Source: Nocardia pseudovaccinii NBRC 100343
GTDB lineage: Bacteria > Actinomycetota > Actinomycetes > Mycobacteriales > Mycobacteriaceae
NCBI RefSeq assembly: GCF_001613225.1
Contig: NZ_BDBY01000121.1
Coordinates: 1-64,000 of the forward strand
DNA: 64,000 bases
Reading direction: 5' to 3'
A model generated the notes under the pieces. The model saw nothing but the letters and a program-made list of their open reading frames with translations. It ran no database searches and was not told the DNA's origin. A program made the position numbers and the translations under genes. The stretch's first letter is position 1. Every line of letters begins with the position of its first letter. Shown here one piece after another: positions 1 through 7,716 of this stretch.

Positions 1-143
1 ACCCTGCGACGCACCCGAGATCAGGAGCACCTTTCCCGCTAGTAGCCCCTCGGGAATTATTGCCGACCATTCGCTGTACACCGACGCCTCCGAATTGCGT
101 GCTTCCTACTGCGTGATCCTCGCCACGCTGACTATCGGTTACC

Positions 144-163
144 AATGTAGACTATGTTGTCAA
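144..163 (-). promoter_or_regulatory. Partial copy of the cluster-wide palindromic operator
   Basis: Read on the minus strand this site begins ACATAGTCTACAT. It keeps the full left half-site of the 16-bp palindrome found upstream of most catabolic operons in this window, but the right half is degenerate. It sits about 15 bases before a possible GTG start at 178, where an operator would be expected. Only about 10 of 16 positions match the best copies, so it may be a decayed site. Confidence 0.3.
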
Positions 164-177
164 GTACGACCCATGAG

Positions 178-330
178 GTGAGCAGCTCCGTGGCGGGCCA
201 GGCTCCCTACGTTCTTGAATTCAAGGACGTGACCTGTGGTTATACGAAACGAAACCCGCCCACTCAGCCCGCTGGTCATCGCCGTCGTCAACGCGGCCGG
301 CTCCGGCTGATTTGGACTCGTCCCGGGTGA
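178..330 (+). pseudogene. N-terminal remnant of an ABC transporter ATP-binding protein
   Basis: A GTG-started reading frame of 50 codons begins with residues including VLEFKDVTCGYTK. This is the typical first beta-strand of ABC ATPases such as LivF (compare LECRGIDAGYT at the start of the LivF gene at 44406). After about 26 residues the frame loses all resemblance and no Walker A motif follows, so only the first strand of a nucleotide-binding domain is left. The preserved operator-like site just upstream suggests this was once the first gene of an operon of the same regulon. The rest of bases 1-427 shows no other gene. The call rests on a short match and is tentative. Confidence 0.35.
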
Positions 331-427
331 TCGACTGAGTACGGGTCGCGCCGCGAGGACATACGATCTGGGCCACACTGCGCCCCGGGTTCGTTTTTAA
401 CTGTCGGTACGCAACGCTGAACCGCCA

Positions 428-1872
428 CTAGTAGTACTTTGTTAGGTTGGTCACGGAGGGGTGTGTCAGCTCGAGTTCTGGCGGGATTCTCGAGACCATG
501 CTGGGGTGGATACCGCGGCGTTGTCGGATGTCGATGAGCAGCTCGATTCCTTTGCGGACGAGGTGTTTTCGTCGTTGAGTCGTAAGGATCGGGTGGCGAC
601 GGCGGGAGTGTATGTGCGTGGGCTGATGTTGGAGGGCAAGCGCAAGTCGATGCAGCCGATGGCCGAGCGGCTCGGGGTGGACCACCAGCGGTTGCAGCAG
701 TTCGTCACCACCTCGCCGTGGGATGTGGTCCCGGTTCGGAAAGTGTTGTCCCGCAAGGCATGTGATCTGATCGAGCCGCATGCGTGGGCTGTGGACGACA
801 CCGGGTTCGCCAAGGACGGCGATGCGTCGCCGTGCGTGGCGCGGCAGTATTCGGGCACGCTGGGCAAGGTCGGCAACTGCCAGGTCGCCGTCAGCGTGCA
901 CGCGGTGACCGATGCCGCGTCGTGCCCTCTGAACTGGCGGTTGTTCGTGCCCGAGAGCTGGGACGACCGCTGCGCCAGCGACCCTGCAACCGCCGCGTCA
1001 ACCACCGAGCGCCGCGCCAAGGCCGCGATCCCCGGCGATGAGCGCTACCGCCCGAAATGGGAGATGGCGCTCGAGTCCATCGACGAACTGATCGCATGGG
1101 GCCGGTCTCGGCCGCCGGTCATGGTGGCCGACGCCGGCTACGGGCAGACCGCCGAGTTCCGCCAGGGCCTGACCGACCGTGACCTGCCCTATGTCGTCGC
1201 AGTGCCCGCCACCACGACCGCCCGCCCCGGGCATGCCGTGCCCGAGACCCCGCCCTACGGCGGCCGTGGCCCGCGTCCCAAACCCCGCTACCGCACACCG
1301 CATTCCACCGTCAAACAGCTCGTGCTCGACGCCGGGGAACATCAGCTGCAGCACCTGACCTGGCGCCACGGTACCCGCACCAGCCCGCACAACCCCACCG
1401 CAGCCATGACCTCACGATTCCTGACGCTGCGCATCCGGCCCGCAAGCCGCTGGCTGACCCCCGCCGCCGACGGCGCCATCCCGCAGCAGTGGCTACTGGC
1501 CGAATGGCCCGACGGCGCAACCGAACCCACCGACTACTGGCTGTCCACCCTCCCGGCCGACACCCCCATCGAAGAACTCGTCCGGCTCGCGAAGATCCGC
1601 TGGCGCATCGAACACGACTACCGCGAACTCAAACACGCTCTCGGCCTGGACCACTTCGAAGGCCGCTCCTGGCTCGGCTGGCACCACCACGCCACCCTCG
1701 TCACCGCCGCCCACCTGTTCCTCACCACCCTGCGACTCACCGGCCCAAAAGCCGGTGGGCAGGGCTGACCCTCTACGGCATCCTCCGCAAAATCCAACGC
1801 GCACTAGCCATCTGGATCGGCACCTGCCCGCTCTGCCACCCACACCTTCCCGACCTAACAAAGTCCTACTAG
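428..1872 (+). mobile_element. IS701-type insertion sequence with CTAG target duplication
   Basis: The element carries one transposase gene. Its ends are inverted repeats, TAGTACTTTGTTAGG at 432-446 and the complement of TAGGACTTTGTTAGG at 1854-1868, which differ at one base. CTAG flanks both ends (428-431 and 1869-1872). A 4-bp CTAG-like duplication is the known habit of the IS701 family. The element proper is therefore about 1437 bp. It looks complete and the transposase is uninterrupted, so it may still be active. Its right CTAG is shared with the next insertion sequence. Confidence 0.85.
461..1768 (+). CDS. IS701 family DDE transposase
   Basis: The protein (435 residues from the GTG at 461) is a DDE-type transposase that would cut and rejoin the ends of the surrounding element. 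Visible acidic residues in RNase H-fold context are the Asp pair in AWAVDDTGFAKDG, the Asp in VMVADAGYGQ and the Glu in WRIEHDYRELKHALGLDHFEGR, which matches the IS701/IS4-like layout. The length fits the family. GGAGGG lies directly against the GTG at 461, which is too close for a good ribosome site, so the in-frame GTG at 506 is an alternative start. The frame is open throughout and the inverted repeats are intact, so the gene is probably functional. Confidence 0.85.
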   Translation: MCQLEFWRDSRDHAGVDTAALSDVDEQLDSFADEVFSSLSRKDRVATAGVYVRGLMLEGKRKSMQPMAERLGVDHQRLQQFVTTSPWDVVPVRKVLSRKACDLIEPHAWAVDDTGFAKDGDASPCVARQYSGTLGKVGNCQVAVSVHAVTDAASCPLNWRLFVPESWDDRCASDPATAASTTERRAKAAIPGDERYRPKWEMALESIDELIAWGRSRPPVMVADAGYGQTAEFRQGLTDRDLPYVVAVPATTTARPGHAVPETPPYGGRGPRPKPRYRTPHSTVKQLVLDAGEHQLQHLTWRHGTRTSPHNPTAAMTSRFLTLRIRPASRWLTPAADGAIPQQWLLAEWPDGATEPTDYWLSTLPADTPIEELVRLAKIRWRIEHDYRELKHALGLDHFEGRSWLGWHHHATLVTAAHLFLTTLRLTGPKAGGQG

Positions 1873-1895
1873 GACGCTGCTGAATAACGTGGCGT

Positions 1896-1926
1896 GTTGA
1901 CCCCGGTCCTTTGGGCCGGGGTCAAC
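1896..1926 (+). repeat. 11-bp hairpin at the left end of the IS1182-type element
   Basis: GTTGACCCCGG at 1896-1906 pairs perfectly with 1916-1926 across a 9-base loop. It lies just before GAGG (1927-1930) and the GTG start at 1939. In a transcript entering from outside, this stem would fold beside the ribosome site, which would limit transposase expression from flanking promoters. Confidence 0.6.
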
Positions 1927-1938
1927 GAGGATGGTGGG

Positions 1939-3520
1939 GTGCAAGGTGAGGGCAAGTCGGATCCGGAGTTGATGGATGCGGCGGCGTTGGTGGGGCATCT
2001 GGTTCCGGCGGGCAGTGTGTTCGCGTCCCTGGCTGAGCATCGCCGGGAGGTGTTCCCGGCGGTGATGTTCGAGGATCTGTTCCCGTCGCGGACGGGGCGG
2101 CCGAGTCTGCCGTGCGAGGTCGCCGCGTCGGTGCTGGTGTTGCAGGCGCTGCACGACCTGTCCGACCGTGAGACGGTGGCCGCGGTGCGGTGCGACCTGC
2201 GGTGGAAGGTTGCGTGCGGGCTGGCGTTGGATAACGGGGGCTTCGATCCGTCGACGTTGACGTATTGGCGGCGGCGGTTGGCGAACTCGGACAGTCCGAA
2301 CCGGATCTTCGATGCGGTCCGTGTGGTGGTTTCCGAAACCGGTGTGCTGCAAGGTAAGACGCGACGAGCCCTGGATTCGGTGGTCCTCGACGCCGCGGTC
2401 GCCACCGGAGGACACCGTCACCCAGTTGATCGCCGCGATCCGCCGGGTCCGCCGCGAGGTGCCCGGCGCTGCGAGCATTGTCGCTGAACTGTGCACGGCC
2501 CATGACTACGACGATCCCGGCAAGCCAGCCATCGCGTGGGACGATAAGCCCGCCCGCGAAGCGTTGGTGTCGGCACTGGTCAACGACGCGACGCCGGTAG
2601 TTAATGCGTTGTCGGGCAACGAGTTCGACGAGGAAGCCCGCGACAAGGCCGAGCAGGCGTTGGCGTTGCTGGCGTTGATCGCCGGACAGGACGTCGAACC
2701 CGCCGAGGGCTCCGACGGAACGGATGGACGCTGGCGTATCGCCCGCAAGGTCGCCAAGGACCGGGTGATCTCGGTGGTCGACCCCGACACCCGCCATGTC
2801 CACAAGTCCGTGGCTTCCCGTCAGGATGGCTACAAGGCCCACCTCGCCGTCGAACCCGACACCGGCCTGGTCACCGCCGCCCGGCTCACCAAGGGCACCG
2901 GAACCGACAACCACGAAGCCACCGTCGCCGGATCATTGCTCGACACCGACACCGCTCTACGGGAAGTGCGAGAAGTATTGGGCGACAGCGCATACGGCAC
3001 CGGAGAGTTCCGTGCCGACCTGGCACGACGCGAACTCACCGCAGTCATCAAACCACTGCCGCTGCGTCCGGCGGTCGAGGGCGGGGTCACCATGGACGAC
3101 TTCCTAGTCGACGAAGTCGCCGGGTCGGTGACCTGCCCGAACGGTGTCACCAAACACATCACCGCCAAACGTGCGGTGACCTTCGGGGTCGCATGCCGCA
3201 ACTGCCCGCTGCGCACCCGCTGCACCACCAGCGAACAGGGCCGAATCCTGCGCCTGCACGAACATGACGCCCTACTCCGTCAAGCCCGCCACCACTGGCG
3301 CAGCGACCCGGACCTGCGCGCCACCTACCGACAACACCGACCGATGGTCGAACGCAGCATCTCCTGGCTCATCGGTCCCAAGGGCCGCTGCCGCAAACTG
3401 CGCTACCGCGGCATCGACGCCAGTAACCAGTGGCTGCACCGCCGCGCTGCCGCTCTCAACCTGCGCCGCCTGCTCAACCTCGGCCTCACCCGGACCGCCG
3501 GCACCTGGGCCATCGCCTGA
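1939..3520 (+). pseudogene. IS1182 family transposase, frameshifted
   Basis: Two overlapping frames together make a full-length IS1182-type transposase. The first covers the N-terminal region (DLFPSRTGRPSLP, FDPSTLTYWRRRLA). The second covers the catalytic core and end (RQDGYKAHLAVEPDTGL, LGDSAYGTGEFR, a CxxC..RC zinc-type cluster, and HRPMVERSISWLIG carrying the last acidic residue). The frame changes near 2406-2410, in GCCACCGGAGGAC. Removing one G there restores a continuous reading (AVATEDTVTQL). This is most simply a one-base insertion that kills the gene. No slippery heptamer is evident, so programmed frameshifting is unlikely. GTG at 1939 is preferred as the start because GAGG precedes it by 8 bases. 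Confidence 0.8.
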
Positions 3521-3669
3521 ACCGAGGCGATGGCCCACCAGCAGACACCACCGCCCATCACACTCACACGATTCCAGGGGATCCGCTGCGCAACAGCGGA
3601 ACCCCGGAATCAACCTTATTCAGCAGCGTCCTAGCCCCAATGCCGCTCAGTTTGGTTCCGCTGCCCGGT

Positions 3670-4155
3670 TATCAACCGAGCAGCAGCTGGCAGTACCGCA
3701 CGAAGTCGTGGGTGCGGCCAGAATCGGTGCGCGCCAAGACTTTGCAGTGACACGCTAGCCGGGTCGCCACGGCAGGAGTACCAGCGCGCCGCCCAGGACC
3801 CATTTGCGGTCGGCGACGATATTCGATCCGGCATTCCCGGCCACCGCATCACCCCCGCGAGCTCGCCGGCGCCGGTAGATCCATGGTCGTTCCACAACCG
3901 AGCGGGTGGTAACCGAAGGTCTACTTGTACGTCGCGGCGCACGTTCCTTGTCCGAGTGCGCGATCGCGATCTGCGCGTCCAGGGCGATCATGAGCGGATG
4001 GTCGGAGTCGATCCCGTCGGGACACTGCACACCCTCCACCGACCACGCCACAGCTGGGGGCCAACGCAGGTCGTATGGCGGACAGGGCTTTCGGTACATC
4101 CGAGGCCAGCGCGACGATCGCGCGTGACACTGGAGGATCCGTACTTGACCGGCGA
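3670..4155 (-). pseudogene. Decayed IS1380 family transposase fragment
   Basis: On the minus strand, pieces of an IS1380-type transposase are readable in different frames in the correct order: TDPPVSRAIVALASDVPKAL, then LDAQIAIAHSDKE, then AVAGNAGSNIVADR, then KVLARTDSGRTHDF. Intact members have equivalent stretches (SDPTVSRTI, DLDATI..AHSEKE, RPGNAGSNTAADH, VLVRTDSGG.THEFL). The N-terminus and the C-terminal third are missing and several frameshifts separate the pieces, so the gene is dead. It fills the space between the two insertion sequences and the SDR gene at 4212. The family assignment is from remembered motifs, not a search. Confidence 0.6.
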
Positions 4156-4176
4156 TCCGCAAGACGCTTATTGTCA

Positions 4177-4192
4177 ACATAGTTATCTACGT
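4177..4192 (+). promoter_or_regulatory. Palindromic operator upstream of the SDR gene
   Basis: The sequence ACATAGTTATCTACGT matches the copy at 40042-40057 in 14 of 16 positions. It ends 20 bases before the SDR start at 4212, a position from which a bound TetR-type repressor would block transcription or initiation. It is strikingly AT-rich against its surroundings. See the regulon finding. Confidence 0.6.
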
Positions 4193-4211
4193 CGACCAAG
4201 TGGAGGATGTC

Positions 4212-5027
4212 GTGGGGACACTAGATGGCAAGGTCGCCTTCATCACCGGCGCTGGGCGCGGACAAGGTCGCGCCCACGCCGTGCGCCTAGCCGAGGAGGG
4301 TGCCGACATCATCGCAGTCGACATCTGCCGTGACATTCCGTCGATGGACTATCCCAACGCCTCTAACGACGATCTGACCGAGACCGTCAAACTCGTCGAG
4401 AGCACGGGACGACGGATCGTCGCACGCGAAGGTGACGTTCGTGACAGGTCAGCGATGGAGACGATTGTCGCCGACGGTGTCGCGGCGTTCGGGCGTCTCG
4501 ACATCGTCATCGCCAACGCAGGAATAGTCCGGCTTTCGAAAGGCGGTGATGACCAGCAGGTGTTCCGGGACATCATCGATGTCAACCTGATCGGCGCGTG
4601 GAATACGGTCGAGGCGGCCATTCCTCATCTCATCGAGGGTGGTCGCGGGGGCTCCATCGTAATCACGAGTTCCAGTTCTGGCTTGCGAGGTACCGGTTCG
4701 GATGCGACGGGAGCCCAGGCTTATACCGCGTCCAAGCGCGGACTCGTGGGCCTGATGCAGGTCTGGGCGAATCTACTTGCTAGTCACTCGATTCGGGTGA
4801 ATACGATTCATCCGACCGGTGTCGCCACCGGGATGGTGCTCAATGAGGCCATGGCGGCGTTGTTCGCCGCCAACGACCCCGGGCTGGCGACGATGCAGAA
4901 CGCCCTGCCCATCCAGATGCTGCAGCCTGAAGACATTGCCAACGCGGTGGCGTTCCTGGTGTCTGACGAGGCTCATTTCATCACCGGCACCACTTGGCCG
5001 CTGGATGCCGGCTTCACCGTGCGCTGA
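4212..5027 (+). CDS. SDR family oxidoreductase, mycofactocin-dependent type
   Basis: A 271-residue short-chain dehydrogenase/reductase. The cofactor motif is GAGRGQGRAHAVRLAEEGAD near the N-terminus, the NAG motif is in VIANAGI, and the catalytic Ser and Tyr-x-x-x-Lys are in ITSSSSG and YTASKRG. The signature GxGRGQGRxHAVRLAEEGADII and the long insertion after the second strand (VDICRDIPSMDY) are typical of actinobacterial SDRs that hold their nicotinamide tightly and pass electrons to the peptide-derived redox carrier mycofactocin. The substrate would be an alcohol or ketone. GTG at 4212 is chosen because GGAGG (4202-4206) lies 5 bases upstream. GTG at 4200 is possible but has no ribosome site. 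The operator at 4177 puts it in the catabolic regulon. Confidence 0.85.
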   Translation: MGTLDGKVAFITGAGRGQGRAHAVRLAEEGADIIAVDICRDIPSMDYPNASNDDLTETVKLVESTGRRIVAREGDVRDRSAMETIVADGVAAFGRLDIVIANAGIVRLSKGGDDQQVFRDIIDVNLIGAWNTVEAAIPHLIEGGRGGSIVITSSSSGLRGTGSDATGAQAYTASKRGLVGLMQVWANLLASHSIRVNTIHPTGVATGMVLNEAMAALFAANDPGLATMQNALPIQMLQPEDIANAVAFLVSDEAHFITGTTWPLDAGFTVR

Positions 5028-5149
5028 GCCACGAGTGAACGGAATCCAAACCGTGGTGACCAAGATGCAGCGTCATTGAGCCAAACTATGCACTGGCCAG
5101 GACGCACCGCACGGGCCGTCGAAGTCGAACACAAGGCGCACTCGAACCG

Positions 5150-5268
5150 ACCTCGCACCAGACCACCGACCGGCGGCGGTTGCTGTTGCGCCTTGCCGAC
5201 CTGATCGAACGGCACCGCGAGGATTTCACGATGTTCGCACGACAGTTGTATTTCGTTGTCTGGTAATC
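5150..5268 (+). pseudogene. Aldehyde dehydrogenase N-terminal fragment
   Basis: Between the SDR gene and the convergent secreted-protein gene, one plus-strand frame reads QTTDRRRLLLRLADLIERHRED before stopping at 5268. This corresponds to the helix around residues 60-85 of NAD-dependent aldehyde dehydrogenases (compare PLHRATLLRRLGDLIKDNADEL in the gene at 15971). Nothing of the cofactor or catalytic domains follows. It is a short relic, possibly of an aldehyde dehydrogenase once paired with the alcohol-oxidising SDR. The remainder of 5028-5362 shows nothing else. Confidence 0.45.
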
Positions 5269-5362
5269 ATCTTCGCTGGCGGCCGAGCTGGCAGACGTGT
5301 GCCTGGTGGTCTCTGCACAGACGTAGTGCGGAATTCTCAATCGGTCTTCGAGGCCCTCTGTC

Positions 5363-5851
5363 CTAGCCTGCCGGTCCAGGCGGACGTGGGGTGATCACGA
5401 TGTCGATTCGCTGGATCTGACACGCGCTGTTGAAGGCAAATGTTTCGTCGACCGCTGCGGTGGTCAACGGTACCGGCGCAGCTGGTGTACGCAGTGCGTA
5501 GTCGGCGTCGTACTGCACCCGCACCGTGCGTGCGTCGGTGTTTTGGGTCCAGGAGTGCACACGCTCATCGGTGATCGTGGTGAGGCCGGTCTGTGATGCT
5601 CCTTCGATTTCGCGGCCATCTACGCGGATGCCGTTGATCGTACGGTAGGAGTCGGGTGCGAACGGAATGTCTCCTGCCAGGCCGCGATCGGTGTGCGCCT
5701 CGAGGTAGAGATGGGCGACAGCCGCCTGCTGTTGTGCAGCGCACGGTGGGGTCTCGGCCTCGGCCGAGGTCGCGGTGCTGACGCCGGCGATCGTGCTCGC
5801 AAGGACAGCGACGATGATGCAGCCTTGCTCGGGCCTGATGAGAGCAGACAT
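5363..5851 (-). CDS. Small secreted protein of unknown function, possibly NTF2-like
   Basis: The 162-residue product starts with a signal peptide (hydrophobic IIVAVLASTIAGVSTATS followed by a likely AxA cleavage around residue 32), so it is probably exported. The mature part has mixed alpha/beta character (helix AAVAHLYLEAHTDRGL, then several short strands ending IQRIDIVITPRPPG). This resembles small NTF2-like accessory domains, but no firm family is recognised. Its ATG overlaps the stop codon of the upstream flavoenzyme gene by one base (TGATG at 5849-5853). The two are therefore translated together and the protein may be a partner of that exported oxidase. Confidence 0.7.
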   Translation of the reverse strand: MSALIRPEQGCIIVAVLASTIAGVSTATSAEAETPPCAAQQQAAVAHLYLEAHTDRGLAGDIPFAPDSYRTINGIRVDGREIEGASQTGLTTITDERVHSWTQNTDARTVRVQYDADYALRTPAAPVPLTTAAVDETFAFNSACQIQRIDIVITPRPPGPAG

Positions 5852-7470
5852 CAGATGGTGTCCTCCTTCAAGATGGTGTCCATGTTGTGCTCGGCGAGCG
5901 CCGCGATCGTCATGGACGGGTTACAGGCGCCGCTGTATCCCGGGATCAGGGCCCCGTCCATCACATAGAGCCCCTTTTGCCCCAGCACGCGGCCTGCGGT
6001 ATCGCAGACGGAGCCGATGGCGGCTCCACCGAGGGGGTGATAGGTGGTGGTATCGAGTGTGTTGGTGTCGAGCAGCACAGATCCTGCGCCGACGATATTT
6101 TGCAGCCTTGCTTGAATGGCTGCGGTGACGGCGGCGTCGTCGCCCTGGCTCCAATGCAGCACCGCGTCGTCGATATCGTTGTCGTATACGAAACGGCCTG
6201 CGGGCGTGCCGATTCCGAACCCGATCAGACTGGTGGTTCGAATATCGACCGGGAACGGGACGTTGCCGTTGATGAGGGTGATCGGCCCCTGTGGGTTGTC
6301 CCAGTCGGCCACCGCAACCGACGCCGGCCCGCCCTGCTCGGCACCGGGGGATTCGCCGGATGTGGTCCAGGAGAAGATGCGGTCGCCATTGTTGCCCCAC
6401 CGCGTTCCGACATCCTCGGGCAGGTCCGGGATCAGTCCCTTGGCGTGGGCTTTCACCAGCAAGCGGCTTGTGCCGGCCGAGCCCGCACCGAGAAAAAGTG
6501 CGTCGGTGGTGATTTCTTTACGGGTGCGCACGTCTCCATCAGTGGTGATCTCGTCGACGAAGACTCGCCATGCACCATCCGCGGTGCGTGCGATGTCGCG
6601 CACGGCGTGCAGGATCGCCACCTCCACGTGGCCGGAGTTCTCGGCTTCCGCAATGTAGGTCTTGTCCACGGTGTTCTTTCCGGGGCTGTTGGCTCCGTAG
6701 AGAATGTCTCCGTTGGAAAAAGAAGGCGGGAGTTCGCCACGAAGTTCCTTGCGCACATAGTCCCAGTCGACTGGAAGCGGCACTCGCCACGGCTGCATTC
6801 CCGCCGCGCGGATCGCGTCGGCCCAGATCCGAGAGCCCTTGTATTGCGGGGTGTTGAGGATGTCGTCAGGGATTCCGCTGGGTTTCAGTACCCGTGCGAC
6901 GCGTGGGTAGTACTCCCGATCGAAGGCATCGAAATCGAGACCCGATGGCATCGACATAGTGAACAGCCGTTCGTTGGGCTGAATGGTGGTGCCACCGTAG
7001 ACCAGCGAGCCGCCGCCGACGCCGGCGCCGCACAGGATGTCGATTCCCTGACCACGGACCCGATCCAAGATTCCGGTGAAAGGCTTCCACCGAGTGGGAG
7101 GCGATCCGGTGAACACCGGCTCGGGAGACAACCACGCAGCGCGGCGGTCGGGGTGAGTGTAGTGCGGGAAGGTGTCGGTCCCAGGTCCCACAGTCCAGCG
7201 GATTCCGCGTTCCAGAACCAGCGTGTCGATCCCGGCGCGACCCAGCCGTGCGGCCGTGACACCGCCCCCGAAACCGGTGCCGATCACGACCGCGCGGCGC
7301 CGGTCCTGAACCGCGGGCACAGTCGGCGCCGCGGTCGCCATCCCCGGACGACCGGCCAGTCCCGCAGCGATCACCGTCGCGGCGGCTTTGAACGCCGTGC
7401 GTCTGGACAGCTGCCGACTCGAGCCAGTGGTTGCGGGGTCGTCGGTCGGGCCGTCCGCGAGCTTCACCAT
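5851..7470 (-). CDS. Tat-exported GMC-fold flavoprotein oxidase, cholesterol-oxidase-like
   Basis: The 539-residue protein follows class I cholesterol oxidase (EC 1.1.3.6) along its length. It has the FAD fold VVIGTGFGGGVTAARLG, the flavin loop GAGVGGGSLVYGG, YGANSPGKNTVDKTYIAEA, LFLGAGSAGTSRLLV, the active-site His in YHPLGG, and the active-site Asn in CNPSMTIAALAEHN. A twin-arginine signal (SRRTAFKAAATVIAAGLAG) indicates folded export with FAD bound. In Streptomyces cholesterol oxidase a Glu (Glu361) does the double-bond isomerisation. The aligned stretch here, ITLINGNVPFP, appears to have Asn, so the enzyme may oxidise an alcohol without isomerising. ATG at 7470 is chosen for its AAGGA site 7 bases upstream. 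An upstream GTG at 7575 lacks one. It is transcribed away from the TetR gene. Confidence 0.8.
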   Translation of the reverse strand: MVKLADGPTDDPATTGSSRQLSRRTAFKAAATVIAAGLAGRPGMATAAPTVPAVQDRRRAVVIGTGFGGGVTAARLGRAGIDTLVLERGIRWTVGPGTDTFPHYTHPDRRAAWLSPEPVFTGSPPTRWKPFTGILDRVRGQGIDILCGAGVGGGSLVYGGTTIQPNERLFTMSMPSGLDFDAFDREYYPRVARVLKPSGIPDDILNTPQYKGSRIWADAIRAAGMQPWRVPLPVDWDYVRKELRGELPPSFSNGDILYGANSPGKNTVDKTYIAEAENSGHVEVAILHAVRDIARTADGAWRVFVDEITTDGDVRTRKEITTDALFLGAGSAGTSRLLVKAHAKGLIPDLPEDVGTRWGNNGDRIFSWTTSGESPGAEQGGPASVAVADWDNPQGPITLINGNVPFPVDIRTTSLIGFGIGTPAGRFVYDNDIDDAVLHWSQGDDAAVTAAIQARLQNIVGAGSVLLDTNTLDTTTYHPLGGAAIGSVCDTAGRVLGQKGLYVMDGALIPGYSGACNPSMTIAALAEHNMDTILKEDTI

Positions 7471-7631
7471 CGATGCATCCTTCGTCTCACCGCCTGGGCC
7501 GCCGATGGGGTCGCCAGCGAAAACACGGCGACCGAGTAGCTCACCGGCGCTGGTGGTGCGCATGGGTTGGCTCACGGTGATCGGACGTTTTCGCGGGTCC
7601 CGACTCTCCGTCGAGGAGCCGCTCAGGTTTA

Positions 7632-7646
7632 GTCAACAACGTTGGC
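7632..7646 (+). promoter_or_regulatory. Operator copy 1 for the divergent TetR gene
   Basis: GTCAACAACGTTGGC carries the near-palindrome CAACAACGTTG. A closely similar copy lies exactly 42 bases downstream (7674). Both are in the gap between the oxidase and the TetR gene and share the surrounding AGTCAAC...GTTGGC, so they are probably the binding sites of that TetR protein. Confidence 0.6.
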
Positions 7647-7673
7647 GTAATTCTGCACACTCGGAGCGATTCA

Positions 7674-7688
7674 GTCAACGTCGTTGGC
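7674..7688 (+). promoter_or_regulatory. Operator copy 2 for the divergent TetR gene
   Basis: GTCAACGTCGTTGGC contains the perfect 11-bp palindrome CAACGTCGTTG. It lies 28 bases before the TetR start at 7717, and 42 bases (four helical turns) from copy 1. This places both sites on one face of the DNA and fits autorepression together with control of the divergent oxidase operon. Confidence 0.65.
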
Positions 7689-7716
7689 AATATATGCTCT
7701 CTGCGAGACTGGAGTC

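Larger units (their letters stand above)
1872..3631 (+). mobile_element. IS1182-type insertion sequence, abutting the IS701-type element
   Basis: The ends are perfect 16-bp inverted repeats, GGACGCTGCTGAATAA at 1872-1887 and its complement at 3616-3631. CTAG overlaps both outer ends (1869-1872 and 3631-3634), so this element shares its left CTAG with the IS701-type element. A perfect 11-bp hairpin (1896-1906 with 1916-1926) lies between the left end and the translation start, a common device in insertion sequences to block read-through transcription. The transposase gene is broken by a frameshift. Confidence 0.85.

Noticed and set aside
428..3634. Composite transposon carrying cargo
   Set aside because: The two insertion sequences touch each other directly, have different families and ends, and enclose no other gene.
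5887..7539. Long open frame of 550 codons on the plus strand
   Set aside because: It is the antisense shadow of the cholesterol-oxidase-like gene, which has clear motifs and a Tat signal. The plus-strand product has no family features.
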